The translations under genes were made by a program, and so were the position numbers. Positions 48,489 through 59,173 of a stretch of 64,000 nucleotides of DNA are shown in pieces (position 1 is the stretch's first letter; every line of letters begins with the position of its first letter). The DNA lies in contig JANDJZ010000002.1 of assembly GCA_027943245.1 (NCBI GenBank), positions 1 through 64,000 on the forward strand, written 5' to 3'. The stretch comes from Acanthamoeba sp. SK_2022b. Its lineage: Eukaryota > Discosea > Longamoebia > Acanthamoebidae. The notes beneath the pieces were generated by a model. That model was not told where the DNA came from and made no database searches. It saw only the letters and a list, made by a program, of their open reading frames with translations.

Positions 48489-49139
48489 TTAGTTTGTGGC
48501 GTTGTACACGTCGCGGCTGAGGTAAGACTTAATGTGCTCTCTCTCCGACACGCTGTTGAAGAGCTTCTTGACGGCGGGGAAAGCGGCTAGGGAGTCGCGG
48601 CTGCCCTCTACTTTGTTGAAGGCTAGCTGCAGTGCAGCCCACAGGCTCAAATCCGCATAGCTCAGCCTGGAGCCCACGAAGAAGCCGTTATTACCGTTCT
48701 TCTCGAGCAGCTTCTCGAGGTTGGCCAGCTGAGCAGGCAGGGTCTCTTTCACGAGCTTCTCCATGGCCTGGGCCTGCTGGTCAGCCGGCGTGAGGAAGAT
48801 GGCAGTGGCAACGGCGGTGTACGTCTCGGCGACGCCCTCGTTGGCCTGGTCGATCAAGGCCTCCTCGTGAGCATTGGTGCCGTTGTAGCCGTACTTGCGA
48901 GCCAGGTGGCGGGTGATGGCCCCGCTCTGAACCAGCGTCAGACCGGGCTCCTCGTAGAGCGGGATCTGTCCGAAGACAAGCTTCCCCGCGGCAGTAAGCT
49001 GGGCCTTGAGCTCGGGCCAGTTGGAGACAGCCACGAAGTCGTAGTCCACGCCAGCATCCTCAAGCAGAAGGCGGGGCGCCTCGGCGCGACCAACGAGGTT
49101 GAAGTAAGTGAGAGTGGGCTTCGAGACAGTGCTGGTCAT
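48489..49139 (-). CDS. Glutathione S-transferase (sigma/pi-like)
   Basis: Cytosolic GST that conjugates glutathione to electrophiles. Intronless, 216 residues, the usual family length. N-terminal thioredoxin fold: PTLTYFNLVGRAEAPRLLL with the Tyr expected for catalysis, then FGQIPLYEEPG (cis-Pro) and LVQSGAITRHLARKYG (glutathione-binding QS). The helical C-terminal domain contains FFVGSRLSYADLSLWAALQL, the conserved N-capping motif. The ATG at 49139 is the standard start for this family. The stop codon is TAA at 48489-48491. Confidence 0.9.
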   Translation of the reverse strand: MTSTVSKPTLTYFNLVGRAEAPRLLLEDAGVDYDFVAVSNWPELKAQLTAAGKLVFGQIPLYEEPGLTLVQSGAITRHLARKYGYNGTNAHEEALIDQANEGVAETYTAVATAIFLTPADQQAQAMEKLVKETLPAQLANLEKLLEKNGNNGFFVGSRLSYADLSLWAALQLAFNKVEGSRDSLAAFPAVKKLFNSVSEREHIKSYLSRDVYNATN

Positions 49140-49196
49140 CTTGTTTGTTGTGTTGCCGTGTGTTGTAGAATGTGAAACTACAACAGATGAGTGAGC

Positions 49197-49204
49197 ACAT
49201 ATAC
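49197..49204 (-). promoter_or_regulatory. Possible TATA element of the GST gene
   Basis: TGTATATG on the minus strand about 60 bp upstream of the GST start codon. Suggestive by position only. Confidence 0.35.
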
Positions 49205-49461
49205 AGCAGTGAGGAAGCCTCGAGAAGCGCCGACATGTGCGCCGCAAATCGGCGTGTTGGGCGCCGCAAATAGGGGTAAGGCGTTAATTTTTGGCCGAAA
49301 TGGTTGCAGAAAGGTTTTTAATTGTCAGAAAAGAAAAATGACTAGGGACAAAAGTTTACAAAAAGGCGCCCCCGGAGTCATTCTTGACTTCGCGTTGACC
49401 GGAGAGGAGAGGGAGAGAGGAAGCAGAGAGGAGGACTGGGAAGAGAGACGTTGGCAAGCGC

Positions 49462-50628
49462 TTAGATGTGCTTGAGCTCGGTGCCCTGGCGGACCTCGTC
49501 GAGGAAGCCCTTCTTGTCCCAGGTCTTGAGGTGGATGTCCTTAGCGATAGCCGGCTGGGACTTGTCGAGCGTCTCCACATGCTTGAGGTCAACGTCCGCG
49601 TGGCGCAGCTCGTCGAGCAGCTTGGCCTTGCCGCCGGCCACCTTCTTCGAGCCAGAGGACGGGGCCCGCACGCCGGCGCCGTTGTCGGCGACGTGGACGA
49701 GCTGGCTGCGGGCCTGGGGGGAGACGAGGTCCTTGAGGAGGTCGTTGCGACGCTCGTCGGCGGCAGCAAGACCGCGGAGAAGGTCGAGGCGGGGGGCCGA
49801 CCTATCCTTGATGAGCGAGGGTGACACGGAGTGCAACTTCTGGGGGTCGCTGCGACGGATGGCGGCCCAGAGGTCGAGGTAACGGTCGCTGCGGCCCTTG
49901 AAGCCGCGGATGTCCTTCTTGGTGAGCGGGATAGAACGGATGAGGCCACGCTCGCGCACGGCGACGAAGACCATGGGCTTCATCGTGCGACGCTCGCGAA
50001 TCTCCTTGAGCAGCGGCTGCACGTTGTACTGCTTGAGCTTGAAGGTGGTGCGGCCGGCGCCGGCGGCCAGGAAGAGGTCGGCGGGGTCGCGCTCGCGCAC
50101 CTCGACGTGGCGCAGCCTCTGCCAAGAGGCGCTGAACGAGCGCATGAGCTGTGAGAGCAGGGCCTCGCGGCGCATGAGGACCTCCACGATCTGGGCGCGC
50201 AGCTTCTGGAACTTCTTCTCCTCCTCGAGGGCCTTCTGGAGCTTGACCTCGGTCTGGCCCTTGATGCGCTGCTGGTGGCCTGAGGCCTTGAGCTGCTCGT
50301 CCTTGAGCATGCGGCCGAAGGCCTCCTTGATGGCGCCCAGGAACTGGTCCTTGTAGCCCACCATGAGGGAGGCCTCGGTCTCGAGCTTGTCCTTGGCACG
50401 GTCGAACCTCTCGGCATTGAACACCGAGTCGAACCCGTCGCGCGCCTCGTCGATGGTGTCGAGCGGGTGAGTCACCTTGCTCTTGATGGTGCTGCCGGCC
50501 TTGAGCGAGCGGCCGCGCACGTCGTCGACGAGTTCGCCAGCCTTGTCAACGAGCACCTCCTTGTACTCCTCGGCCTTTTCCTTGTACTCCTCGACCTTCT
50601 CCTTGGCGTGAAGCTTGTACGAGTCCAT
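49462..50628 (-). CDS. Coiled-coil protein with actobindin-type actin-binding C-terminus
   Basis: Intronless, 388 residues, with strong GC-ending codon bias that suggests high expression. Residues 1-70 are rich in Lys, Glu and Tyr (YKEKAEEYKEVLVDKAGEL). Residues 70-175 (containing FDSVFNAERFDRAKDKLETE and LKASGHQQRIKGQTEVKLQK) look like a long amphipathic or BAR-like helical region; 190-270 is a distinct basic segment (MKPMVFVAVRERGLIRSIPL). The last 50 residues carry LLDELRHADVDLKHVETLDK, SQPAIAKDIHLK and GFLDEVRQGTELKHI, closely matching the repeat of Acanthamoeba actobindin, a thymosin-beta/WH2-like G-actin binder. A more degenerate copy (LLKDLVSPQARSQLVHV) precedes it. Probably an actin regulator; the role of the N-terminal part is unknown. 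Confidence 0.7.
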   Translation of the reverse strand: MDSYKLHAKEKVEEYKEKAEEYKEVLVDKAGELVDDVRGRSLKAGSTIKSKVTHPLDTIDEARDGFDSVFNAERFDRAKDKLETEASLMVGYKDQFLGAIKEAFGRMLKDEQLKASGHQQRIKGQTEVKLQKALEEEKKFQKLRAQIVEVLMRREALLSQLMRSFSASWQRLRHVEVRERDPADLFLAAGAGRTTFKLKQYNVQPLLKEIRERRTMKPMVFVAVRERGLIRSIPLTKKDIRGFKGRSDRYLDLWAAIRRSDPQKLHSVSPSLIKDRSAPRLDLLRGLAAADERRNDLLKDLVSPQARSQLVHVADNGAGVRAPSSGSKKVAGGKAKLLDELRHADVDLKHVETLDKSQPAIAKDIHLKTWDKKGFLDEVRQGTELKHI

Positions 50629-50730
50629 GTTGTGATGTGTGTGTTGTTAGGTTGGATTGCTGATGTTGATGCTGATGCTGCTGTTAGAGCTGTAGTTGCT
50701 GTGATGAGTTAAAGGTCAGTCTCAAGGTCG

Positions 50731-50739
50731 TATTTAAAG
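50731..50739 (-). promoter_or_regulatory. Possible TATA element of the actobindin-like gene
   Basis: CTTTAAATA on the minus strand about 105 bp before the start codon, in an otherwise mixed-composition promoter. Confidence 0.4.
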
Positions 50740-51063
50740 GGCGCGAAGGACCAAGTCAGCAGGTGGTCGGGCCAGGGGAAAGGCCACCAGAATTTCAAGT
50801 GTTTGGCCGAGTGTCCGTAGTTGCGCGAGCGGTCATCTGAACAGCGATTGGGCGATGCATCTGGTTCGAGGGAATTAATAATGAAAATAAAATGGAAACT
50901 CCCACTCTCCTGCACTCCGCCACGTTATTTGAACCCCTTTCTGACTTGACTTCTGCATAAGTAAATGTAGATAAATGATAAAGTTATTACACACAAAAAA
51001 TAGTTTAAAAAGGAAAGGGCAAGAGTGAGGAGGAGAGGTGTATTGGAGGGAAGGTGTCCTCTG
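50740..51063. other. Intergenic region
   Basis: Upstream of the actobindin-like gene and downstream of TRM112. AT-rich at 50875-51010. No gene seen. Confidence 0.4.
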
Positions 51064-51706
51064 TTACACCTCCTCTTCGTTGAGGAGCATGTTGGGAATG
51101 CCTTTGCTGATGGGGAAAACGCGGGAGCAGTTCTGGCACTTGAGCTCGCCCTCCTTCACGTTGACCTGCGGTAGGGCAAGCAACACAATGACACACCAAA
51201 GAAGCGAACGAACGTGAGTAGCTCGCTCCCTTGTCTCTGCATGGCGAAGACAAACCCAAGGAACACGGGACACGACACAGCACAATGCCGCACTTGCAAG
51301 TACTTGGAAGCACAAACAAAAAGACCACTACATCTCGTGGGACATGGTACCTCGACGAGGGCCGTGTGCAGACCTCGGAGGAAGTTCTCGTCGTCAGCGG
51401 CGTTGGGTGGCAGCTGTTCCGGGATCTCGATCAACAACTGCTCCCCGAGTTGCAATACAATCAAGATTAATCTTTAATCTCTTCATCGTCTGATTACCAT
51501 CCGACATTTGGGGGTTAGGAGGGTACAGCTTTGGCGGCGAAGGCGAGGGCGGAGTAGTCGATCTTGGTGAGCATATGCTTGAGGAATTCGGGGCGGAATT
51601 CGCTCTCCTCTCGGGTAACCTCCTGGGCATGGAGGGCCAGTGGGTAGTTGTTGCTCGTGCAACCCTTTTTGTTGCACTGCAGCATGTTATGAGTGAGCAG
51701 CTTCAT
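51064..51706 (-). CDS. TRM112: TRM112 methyltransferase activator
   Basis: Small zinc-binding partner that stabilises and activates methyltransferases for tRNA, rRNA and release factors. The ATG at 51706 gives [16 protein letters not shown], the typical start with the first zinc cysteines. The next part has [20 protein letters not shown]. Two further exons give [20 protein letters not shown] and [20 protein letters not shown] (second zinc-ligand pair and the highly conserved C-terminal motif), ending NEEEV with TAA at 51064-51066. About 125 residues, as usual. The acceptor of exon 2 near 51465 is approximate. Confidence 0.88.
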
Positions 51707-51911
51707 CTTCTTTTGCCGTTTGTGATTCGATAAATTTGATTGCTTCGAATCAAGCGGTCACAATCTTTTTCTTTTTCTTTTCCTTGCCTAACATTTTTAA
51801 CTGCATTCTGGGTGATTGAGCAACTGTTCCGTTATCTATCGCGGTTCTCTTCACGTTCGGGCAAGACCGATTCGTCAGGTTATAATTGATTTTTTTGTGT
51901 GGCATAAAGAG

Positions 51912-53542
51912 ATGGATGCGCCAGCAGGGAACAGTATGGGCGAGGAGGTGGAGATACCCATTGAAGTGAAGGAACACAAAGGCAAGACGAAGAAGGCAAA
52001 GACGAAGACAAAGGCAGCCAAGCAGAGCGGGGAGCCGGGGGCTGCAGCGCTTGCCGGCGGCGAAGTGGAAGTGCCAATTGAGGTGAAGAAGGCCAAGTCG
52101 AGCAGCGGCAGCAGCATAGAAATGAAGGAGAGGAAAGAGGAACACGATCACCAAGTGGGCGAACAGGAGAAAGAAAGGGAAATGGACGGACACGAGCAGC
52201 CACACAAGGACGAGGCGCACGAGAGGGAGAAGGACGAAGTGCCCGAAGCCAAGAGGAAGCTGATCGAGGAGAAGGTCAGGTCGCTCCACAGCAGCTCACA
52301 GGCCATGGGCATCGCCATCAAGAAGGCCATACGCTTCACAGTACCAGCGCCCTGGGTTTCGTTCGTCTACATGGCACACGCGCACTCACGCACACCACCG
52401 CACGCATACCAGGTGGCCAGCGCGAGCATGTTTGGTCCCGAAGACGAGATCGAGGAAGAATACTACACTGACCACGTCGTGTACCACACCAGGTAACCTC
52501 TTGCACATCTGATTCTGATGCCACCCACATACCTGCTGATCTCCGTGCTGTGTGGTTGCGTGAGGCGTCTCGTGAGCGCAGCAGTAAAGCCCTGTCTGCG
52601 CACATTGTGATAACGGACCACAGTCCGCTGATCTTCCACCGCATCCGCTCCCTGGCAAACGTGGCCCCACAGGAATACCTTGTACGTGCTCGATCCCAGG
52701 CATGTCGCTACTGGATGATCACACATGCCTCATCGCGGCGTGCAGGATGCCTGGCTCAACACGCCGCTCGACGACAGCAAGCTATTCAAGAAGGCGGCCA
52801 GTGGCAAGAGTGCGCCATTTCCACCGTCAGCGGCGGTGTTGGGTGTAGTTGTCTGATTGGTTGTCCGCGCTCAGGTGGCAGCCTGTTCCTCTTCTCGGGC
52901 GACGCGCGGTTCATCATAAAGACCCTGCCGTCCAAGGAGGGCAAGACGCTCATCCATATGCTGCCGGCCTACTACCAGGTACGCTTATCCACCACTCTCC
53001 CCAATTATACCTCTTGGAACTTACACTGTCGCGCATGTGTATCTTTGCCGCACGCTGCAGCACCTTGTGGATAACCCACAGTCGCTGCTGTGTCGTCTGT
53101 TGGGCTATTACGCCATAGAGGGTGCCCGGCTGCCTTACCATTATTTATTCATTTATCGTGTTAAATGTTGTTAAAAATTGTTGTTGTGTTGTTGTTATTA
53201 TTATAATTTTTATGTTTGCCTGTTTTTGTTTTTATGTTTTAATTGTTTTTATTTTATTTTTATTTTTTGCCACAGTGGGCGGACACACGCACTATCTGGT
53301 GATGCAGCGAAACATATTCTGGAACGCGCCGCCATTCTCCGAGATCTATGATCTCAAGGTACCTCACGTCGATACACGCATCATAACTGCGATTACTGAT
53401 CTCACTCGTGGCGCCGTTCGTTCGTCTCTTTACAAAGGGTTCCACAAGAGGCAGGAAGTCCACCGAAGTGGAAAAGAAGAGGTTTGCACAAGTGCGCGCA
53501 GTGTACAACTCAGGCCAACGCTCACTCACTCTCTTTCTCTCC

Positions 53543-53598
<56 letters not shown>

Positions 53599-54554
53599 GG
53601 CGGCAATAAGTGCGTGTTGAAGGATTTGGACTTTATCGAAGTGAAGCGCAGGATATCTCTGCCGCCAGCGATAAAGGAGAAGCTCATCGAAGCGATCAAG
53701 AGCGATAGCGAGGTACCGCATGGCCGCAGCTCCGCGCGCGCTACCCTGCTTAAGAGGGCTATGGCAACTCAATCGGCGCGTCTCTTTGGCACGGCAGTTC
53801 CTGGTCCCATCCAACCTGATCGACTACAGCCTCCTCGTCGGAATCTACAAGAAGCCGCGAGAAGGGGACGACCTGGACTGCGAGAAGGATAGGAAGGGGA
53901 AAGGGAAGGGGAAGAAGAAGAAGCACGGCCATCACCACCACGGCAAGGAAGGCGAAGAGGATGAGGTCTTCATGTGGAAGGGCGCCGTGGAGTCCGATGA
54001 CGGAAGCGAGGTACCAACACCGCTGCGTATACAGTGAGAGGGCGCCACTCTCACGGCTGCGCGGTGGGAACCATAGGTGTACTACATGGGCATCATCGAC
54101 TTCCTTTCGCCCTATGCCACCAAGAAGAAGATGGCACACCTGTTTAAGCGCGGCGTGCTGCTCAACGAAGCGGTACATGCTCGCCCCCCCCCCACTATTT
54201 CTTCACTGTCTTTATCCATCACAGTCCTCACTCCCTCTGCATTAATTGCGCGCTTTGCACGCCCTATGCTGTCTTAGGCCGCTCTATCCAGCGTGCCGGC
54301 CGATTACTACTCGTCTCGCTTCCTCAACCTTATCACCACCACCATATTGGCCTGAACAAGAACATTGGCGTTGCATTGTTTTCGTGTCCATTGCATAACG
54401 CGCGCTCTCTTCTATCGTTTCTTTGTCTTCGAGAAGAGCTTGCGCGCTGAGGCTCACCCGCTGTTCTGGTGTGTTGCAGGCAACGCTGTCTCTGGTCCCG
54501 GCCGACTTCTACGCTGCACGCTACCAGCAGTTCCTGGCCTTGTGCCTTGCGTGA
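51912..54554 (+). CDS. Phosphatidylinositol phosphate kinase (PIPK family) with two terminal exons
   Basis: Makes PtdIns bisphosphate from a monophosphate. The ATG at 51912 opens a charged, Lys/Glu-rich N-terminus of about 130 residues with a repeated EVE(I/V)PIEVK motif. The catalytic domain follows over about ten exons: GIAIKKAIRFT, the YLDAWLNTPL region, GGSLFLFSGDARFIIKTL (ATP-binding Lys, near 52880-52930), THYLVMQRNIF, KCVLKDLDF, LIDYSLLVGI (catalytic DYSLL, near 53815-53845), a Lys/His-rich insert, and YYMGIIDFLSPYATKKKMAH (the IID motif, near 54075-54140). The last constitutive exon ends LLNEA at a phase-0 donor near 54174. Two alternative last exons follow, described separately. PIP4K versus PIP5K type cannot be settled by eye. 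Confidence 0.85.
53547..53596. repeat. (CA)n microsatellite abutting a splice acceptor
   Basis: About 25 CA units end directly in the CAG acceptor of the PIP kinase exon beginning GGNKCVLKDLDF. Confidence 0.95.
54278..54355 (+). CDS. PIP kinase alternative last exon A
   Basis: It follows a TTAG acceptor and joins in phase 0 after LLNEA. Encodes AALSSVPADYYSSRFLNL and a short hydrophobic tail, then TGA at 54353-54355. The VPxDYY.xRF motif is the expected end of a PIPK catalytic domain. No poly(A) signal lies between this exon and exon B. Confidence 0.65.
   Translation, partial: AALSSVPADYYSSRFLNLITTTILA
54480..54554 (+). CDS. PIP kinase alternative last exon B
   Basis: It follows a TTGCAG acceptor, also phase 0. 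Encodes ATLSLVPADFYAARYQQFLA and ends CLA with TGA at 54552-54554. It is a diverged duplicate of exon A. A poly(A) signal follows 16 bases later. Confidence 0.65.
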   Translation, partial: ATLSLVPADFYAARYQQFLALCLA

Positions 54555-54569
54555 AGTTTAACCGCCTCG

Positions 54570-54575
54570 AATAAA
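54570..54575 (+). terminator. Poly(A) signal AATAAA of the PIP kinase gene
   Basis: First AATAAA after either last exon; 16 bases after the exon B stop codon. Confidence 0.6.
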
Positions 54576-54898
54576 AATCCGCAAGAGATGGAGATTGCTT
54601 TGTCATCTGGAAGGAGGGGTTTATAATCGTGATGTGCTGGAGGGAGATAATTATTACAAACGTCGGATCTTCCTCTTCTCTCGAGGGTGATGAGATCATG
54701 TGCAGAGCAAAAGAGACAGAGAAAGAAGGATAGAGGGGGGGGGGGAAGTAGAGGACGAGGGTAGAAGAAGGGAAGACAAAACAGGTGTGGGTGCGGGGAA
54801 CGGGAGCCTTTCGCCCCCGCCTTGATCGCCTCCTCTCGCCATCTTCTTCGCCCCTCCTTCGAGCGGATGTTCGGTTCGATCAGAGTTCCTCCATCGAT

Positions 54899-55826
54899 TT
54901 AACCGCAGCAGCCGCCGGAACCGGCCTTCTTGGGTTCTGGTCCGCCGGGGCCGACCTTCACAATGTTCTCATCCTTCTTCTGAAGCTGATTCTGTCTGTT
55001 GATGTCGTTCTCGAGGATTTTGCTGACCAGGAACTTCACCGCCTTGTCGATGTTGATGTTTTCCTTGGCCGACGTCTCCTCCCATCCGGCAAAGCCATGC
55101 TCCTCGCAGTACTTATCCATCTGGGCTGCATTTCGCGCAAAACCTTCCTTGGCCAAGTCGCACTACAAGAAGAACAGCATCATCAGGGTTTGTCTTGTCG
55201 GGGGGATTACCGGGGGGGGGGGGATGACATACCTTGTTGGCAAGGAGAACAACGGGAATTGGCCTGTCATCGGGGGGCAGCGTGACCTTGTTGTCGATGT
55301 CATTCTTCCACTTTTGCACGGCCTCGAAGGTGTTGACTCTCGTGACATCAAACACAACAAAAGCACCGACAGCCTCCTTGTAGTACACTCGAGTCATGTT
55401 GCCAAAGCGCTCCTGGTGGACATAGGAACAAGAATGAGCAAAGTCGCGCACAGGGGACAGCCCACACAACAAAATGGGCTCGAATCTCGTGAGTGACAGA
55501 GGCTGTACCTGGCCAGCGATATCCCAAAGCTGGAGGCGCACGATCGTCTTGGGGTCCCAGTTGATCACCTTGAGGGCGAAGTCCACTCCAATCGTGGACT
55601 TGTAGTGCATCGAGAAGATGTTGTGGACATAACGCTTGATGATCGAGGTTTTACCGGTGCCAATGTCGCCTGCCGAGGGTACGAGGTGAGAAGGAAGGGA
55701 CATAAATTGCCAGGGATCAATGCAAATGTAAGGGATGAGAATTAATGCTAGGCAGCGAAACAACGCACCGACAACCAGCACTTTGTAAAGGTACTCTGTC
55801 ACTCCGTCTTCCTGCTCCGCTGCCAT
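54899..55826 (-). CDS. RAB32: Rab32/38-family small GTPase
   Basis: Rab GTPase of the Rab32 group, which controls lysosome-related organelle, phagosome and mitochondria-associated traffic. About four exons. P-loop GDIGTGKTS; switch I KSTIGVDFALK; WDIAGQERFGNMTRVYYKEA, where IAGQ in place of TAGQ is diagnostic for Rab32; VKWKNDID-type helix (QKWKNDIDNKVTLPPDDRPI); guanine-specificity NKCD across an intron; ETSAKE. The C-terminus ends GSGGCCG, a double-cysteine prenylation site. The ATG at 55826 gives MAAEQEDGVTEYLYKVLVVG, the usual short N-terminus. The stop codon is TAA at 54899-54901. Confidence 0.92.
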
Positions 55827-56184
55827 CTTGGTTAGAGGTTACTTGGCTTTCTTGCTCTATCGATTCTCTATCTTGGCCTTCTTATGCGCGATCGAGACAG
55901 CGAAGTCGCAGCGGGAAAGGGCAACCACGAAGGAGGAGCGACAGAGGGAAGCTCCTTCCCGCTTCTTTGCCAACCGGTCAGCGGTGCGAATTTTCGGAGC
56001 GCCTGCACCGGCCACGTCAGCCAAGTTTCAGGGTTTGTCCGGATAATGCCAGATGCCACATTTCCTTGTCCGGATTTTAGTCGGATTGCGCTGCCCAATA
56101 TGTTCGTCACGTAAACGGAACAAAGAAACCGTGAGAAATGATAATAAATAGTGCCCGAACTTGGCTTTGCGGTCCGACGGATCA
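55827..56184. other. Intergenic region
   Basis: Rab32 promoter side and the 3' flank of the TTL-like gene. No gene seen. Confidence 0.4.
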
Positions 56185-58485
56185 TCAGTAGTCCTTGAAG
56201 GACATGTTGGGCATTCCCCAGGAGGGAAACGAGGTGGCGTCGGCGTAGACCAAGTGGAGCCGCCCGATCTGGGTCTCCATTTCCTTCTCGGTCGCTTCCC
56301 TCTGCTTGGCCAGCTCTGCGCAAAACAACGCGTTAGGACCCCTCTTGGGCGTGATTCGTCAAAGCGAAGAAAGAACGTTACCCGGATCAAAGTAGGGGTC
56401 GACGGCCGCGGACAAAGTGTCATCAAGGAACGACACAACAGCATGGTCCAACCTGCTTCCCGTGTTCTTCATATCGGGACCACAGTTCACCTGAACGGTG
56501 GGAGCACGCCAGGTAAGGGAAACGCGTGCTACCCTGGTCTAGACGAGACGACCACGAACCTCCAAAATGATCGGGTTGAGATTCTCATCGACCAAGAAAT
56601 CGAAGCCGAACAGCTCGAAGCAGTTGGGGAGAGGCATGAACGCGCTGAATTCGCCTACAAACAGCACGGGCTCAATCGTTAGACGGCTCCCTTCCGCAAG
56701 GGTGAGATGAGTCTGTGTACCTCTGAAGGCCGCAAATGTCTCCTTGACATTCACCTTGACTCGTTCCCAGATGGCCTTCACCGCCTGGTGGTGGCGATGT
56801 ACGAGTTAGGATCAGATGTGACGACATAAAGATAAGACGTGAGAGAGAGAGAGAGAGAGAGAGTACCTCTTCGCCCAACTCCTTTGTAAGCTCACTAAGT
56901 AACCGGACGGTTGCGTCCTCGTCAAAGCCCGGGTGATCCCTCTGCAGGCACGAGTTGGTAATGTGTCCATACAGGGAGAGCTCAGGCATTTCTTCTTCCT
57001 CGGCCTTCCTGCGCTCCCTTTGATTCTTTTTCCTGTTGGCCCGCTTTCTCGCGTTCTTTTGGGCCTTGGTCAGGCCTGTGATCGTCGTCATCGCTGCCAT
57101 CAGCGTCAAGCAAGCACACCTGAGAGAATTCACAGTTCAATTACCTTCTTCTTTGGGATCGGCTTCTTTGACAGCCTCCGTAGGCTCGGCGGCTTGCGCT
57201 TCCGGCTCCTTTGGCTTCTCAGGAATGACGTACTCATCCATGGCGATCAACGCAATCACGTCCTCATGCACATATACCTTGAGCCTGCGGGCGCAACGAA
57301 AACCATAGTTCGTTCACTCGAGCTTCTAACCCGGCTGCGCACTGTGCGTGTGTTGCGCAGGATGCAGCACGCACCTGCCCACGGCGAGAACGTGCACTCG
57401 GAGGTGGAACTTCTTTTTGTTGACGAGAAGAGGCTTCTCGACGTACTTCTGCAACACCCACTCGACCTGGTTTCGAAGCGAGCACGGGCGTGAGTTGTGG
57501 GTCAATTTGCTGCGATCAGTGCGCGAGACGTACCAGGTCCTTGTCCTTGAGCACTGTCTCCTTGAGCTTCTTAAGGCTGTTGAGGATGATGATGCCCGCG
57601 GCCTTGTCGCCCAAGGAAGGCTTGAGAATCCACAGGCCCGTTTTGCCGGCTGTGGGCCACCATTAACAATGAGTAAGGTCTGGCAAAGGGAGAGTGAGAG
57701 AAGAGGCAGGGAGCACGCACTCCTCTCCTTCTCCTCTTCGAAGGCTTCTCTGGCGTCAACCAAGCACCAGTCTACTTGCTCCGGATTGATGTCCAGGATG
57801 ACGGTCTTGGGCACGCACGGCACCTGTGACCCACCCACCTCCATCAACGTGGGCTCACCGAGCGCCCAAATGGGGGCAAAGCGGCTTACCAGGGGAGAAG
57901 TAGGTCTCTTGCTGCAGTATTTCTTGAGATAGAATGCGAGCTGTGCCTTACGCGTGAGGCCTGGGCAAGAGAGTCAGGCCAAGAGGGAAGCTTGTGCTGC
58001 TGGCAGGAGCACGCACCCTTGCGAAAGCAGTAAAAGTTTGCCATGAGGCGGCCCTTCAGGACGCGGTCCCAGTCGATGTTCTCATAGACGTCCCATTGCA
58101 CGTCCAACGACGCAGCAGACGCTGACTCCACAATATGCCAGTCCTTGCTGCACGGCGGTTTGGTAAAATAAAAAGGTGAATAAAATGAAGAGAGATGGTG
58201 AATAAATCAAGAGTAGAGCTATGGCTGCTGTACTCAAGTCCAGAAATTGTTCTTTCTCAATCCATGTAAGAAATATAAAAATCTCGGAACAAGAAATTAA
58301 TCTTTCCAGATGTAAGAAATTGAATGGGAGAAGACGCACCGTTTCTGGAAGGCGAGCATGAGCCTTTGGTGTACGTACGACGATGGCTCGTTTATGTACA
58401 CCGCCCGCTGCACCGGTACCTCAGCTTCCGTTCCACTTTCGTTACCCTCGTTCACAACGACGCTCTTCATGTCTGAACTCTCCAT
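56185..58485 (-). CDS. Tubulin-tyrosine-ligase family protein
   Basis: ATP-grasp ligase of the TTL/TTLL group, which adds amino acids to tubulin or related proteins. Readable blocks: YINEPSSYVHQRLMLAFQKR, ENIDWDRVLKGRLMANFYCF, LTRKAQLAFYLKKYC, INPEQVDWCLVDAREAFEEE, GLWILKPSLGDKAAGIIILN (ATP-binding loop, near 57595-57650), VEWVLQKYVEKPLLVNKKKF with HLRVHVL (near 57400-57470), LKVYVHEDV, a charged insert, FELFGFDFLVDENLNPIILE (near 56565-56625), and VNCGPDMKNTGSRLDH. The end is MSFKDY with TGA at 56185-56187. About eleven exons. The ATG at 58485 is the first in frame. The frame extends upstream to near 58545 (SNLPPSIVRIIAGVLQ), so a 5' exon beyond the called start is possible. Confidence 0.8.
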
Positions 58486-59173
58486 CTTCTGCAAAACACC
58501 AGCGATAATCCTAACGATGCTCGGAGGCAAGTTGCTCAAGTCGATGAATCAAGTTGAGTTGCTGTTTTTGTTTTTTAACAACAAATACTTGTGGACCTTC
58601 TAAAACTGAATTCGTAAACGTTTCCTTGCTTGGTCTGTTGCATAACAACGATGAACTCCGCCACCAAGAGGTGCTATACAATGTAAGGTTTATGATGAAG
58701 CGGTATGTCCAGTACAGTAGAACTGATGGCGTCAGGCGAGATGCATTGGGAGAGAGACGAGTTAAGTACGGGCAGTTAGTGTTCATACCAGCCAGGGTGG
58801 GTACCCCAGGTCGAGAAAAAGATGAGCAGAGGGAAGAAGATGAGGAAGAGGAAGAAAGACGCGAAGCCCAGGGCTCGGGCGGTCGGCGAGGGCGACCTCA
58901 GGAAGCAGCACCCACACATCCACGGGAACCAGCAAAAGAAGCCCAGGATAAACCTGTTCTCACCACAACATGGACCGCTGATGAGTAACAACTGCTTGAG
59001 AACGAGAGACATGTGTAGAGGGCAGAGAGCGTAGAGAAGGCGAGAGTGCAGAGGTCACTACGAGAGCGTATGTACAACTTATTTATTAGGCGGATGCACA
59101 AATTTGCTATCAAATTTGCTGCCCTGCGCAGCCTTCGTTGAGGCTGACCGGCATCCCCTGATGGACCCCTTCT
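58486..59173. other. Intergenic or unresolved 5' region
   Basis: May hold a first exon of the TTL-like gene. A plus-strand frame at 58554-58988 lacks an ATG start at its head, is Glu/Arg-rich and unconvincing. Confidence 0.35.

Noticed and set aside
58554..58988. Plus-strand Glu/Arg-rich frame upstream of the TTL-like gene
   Set aside because: It begins without an ATG, lacks any domain and lies where a TTL-like 5' exon or promoter is expected.
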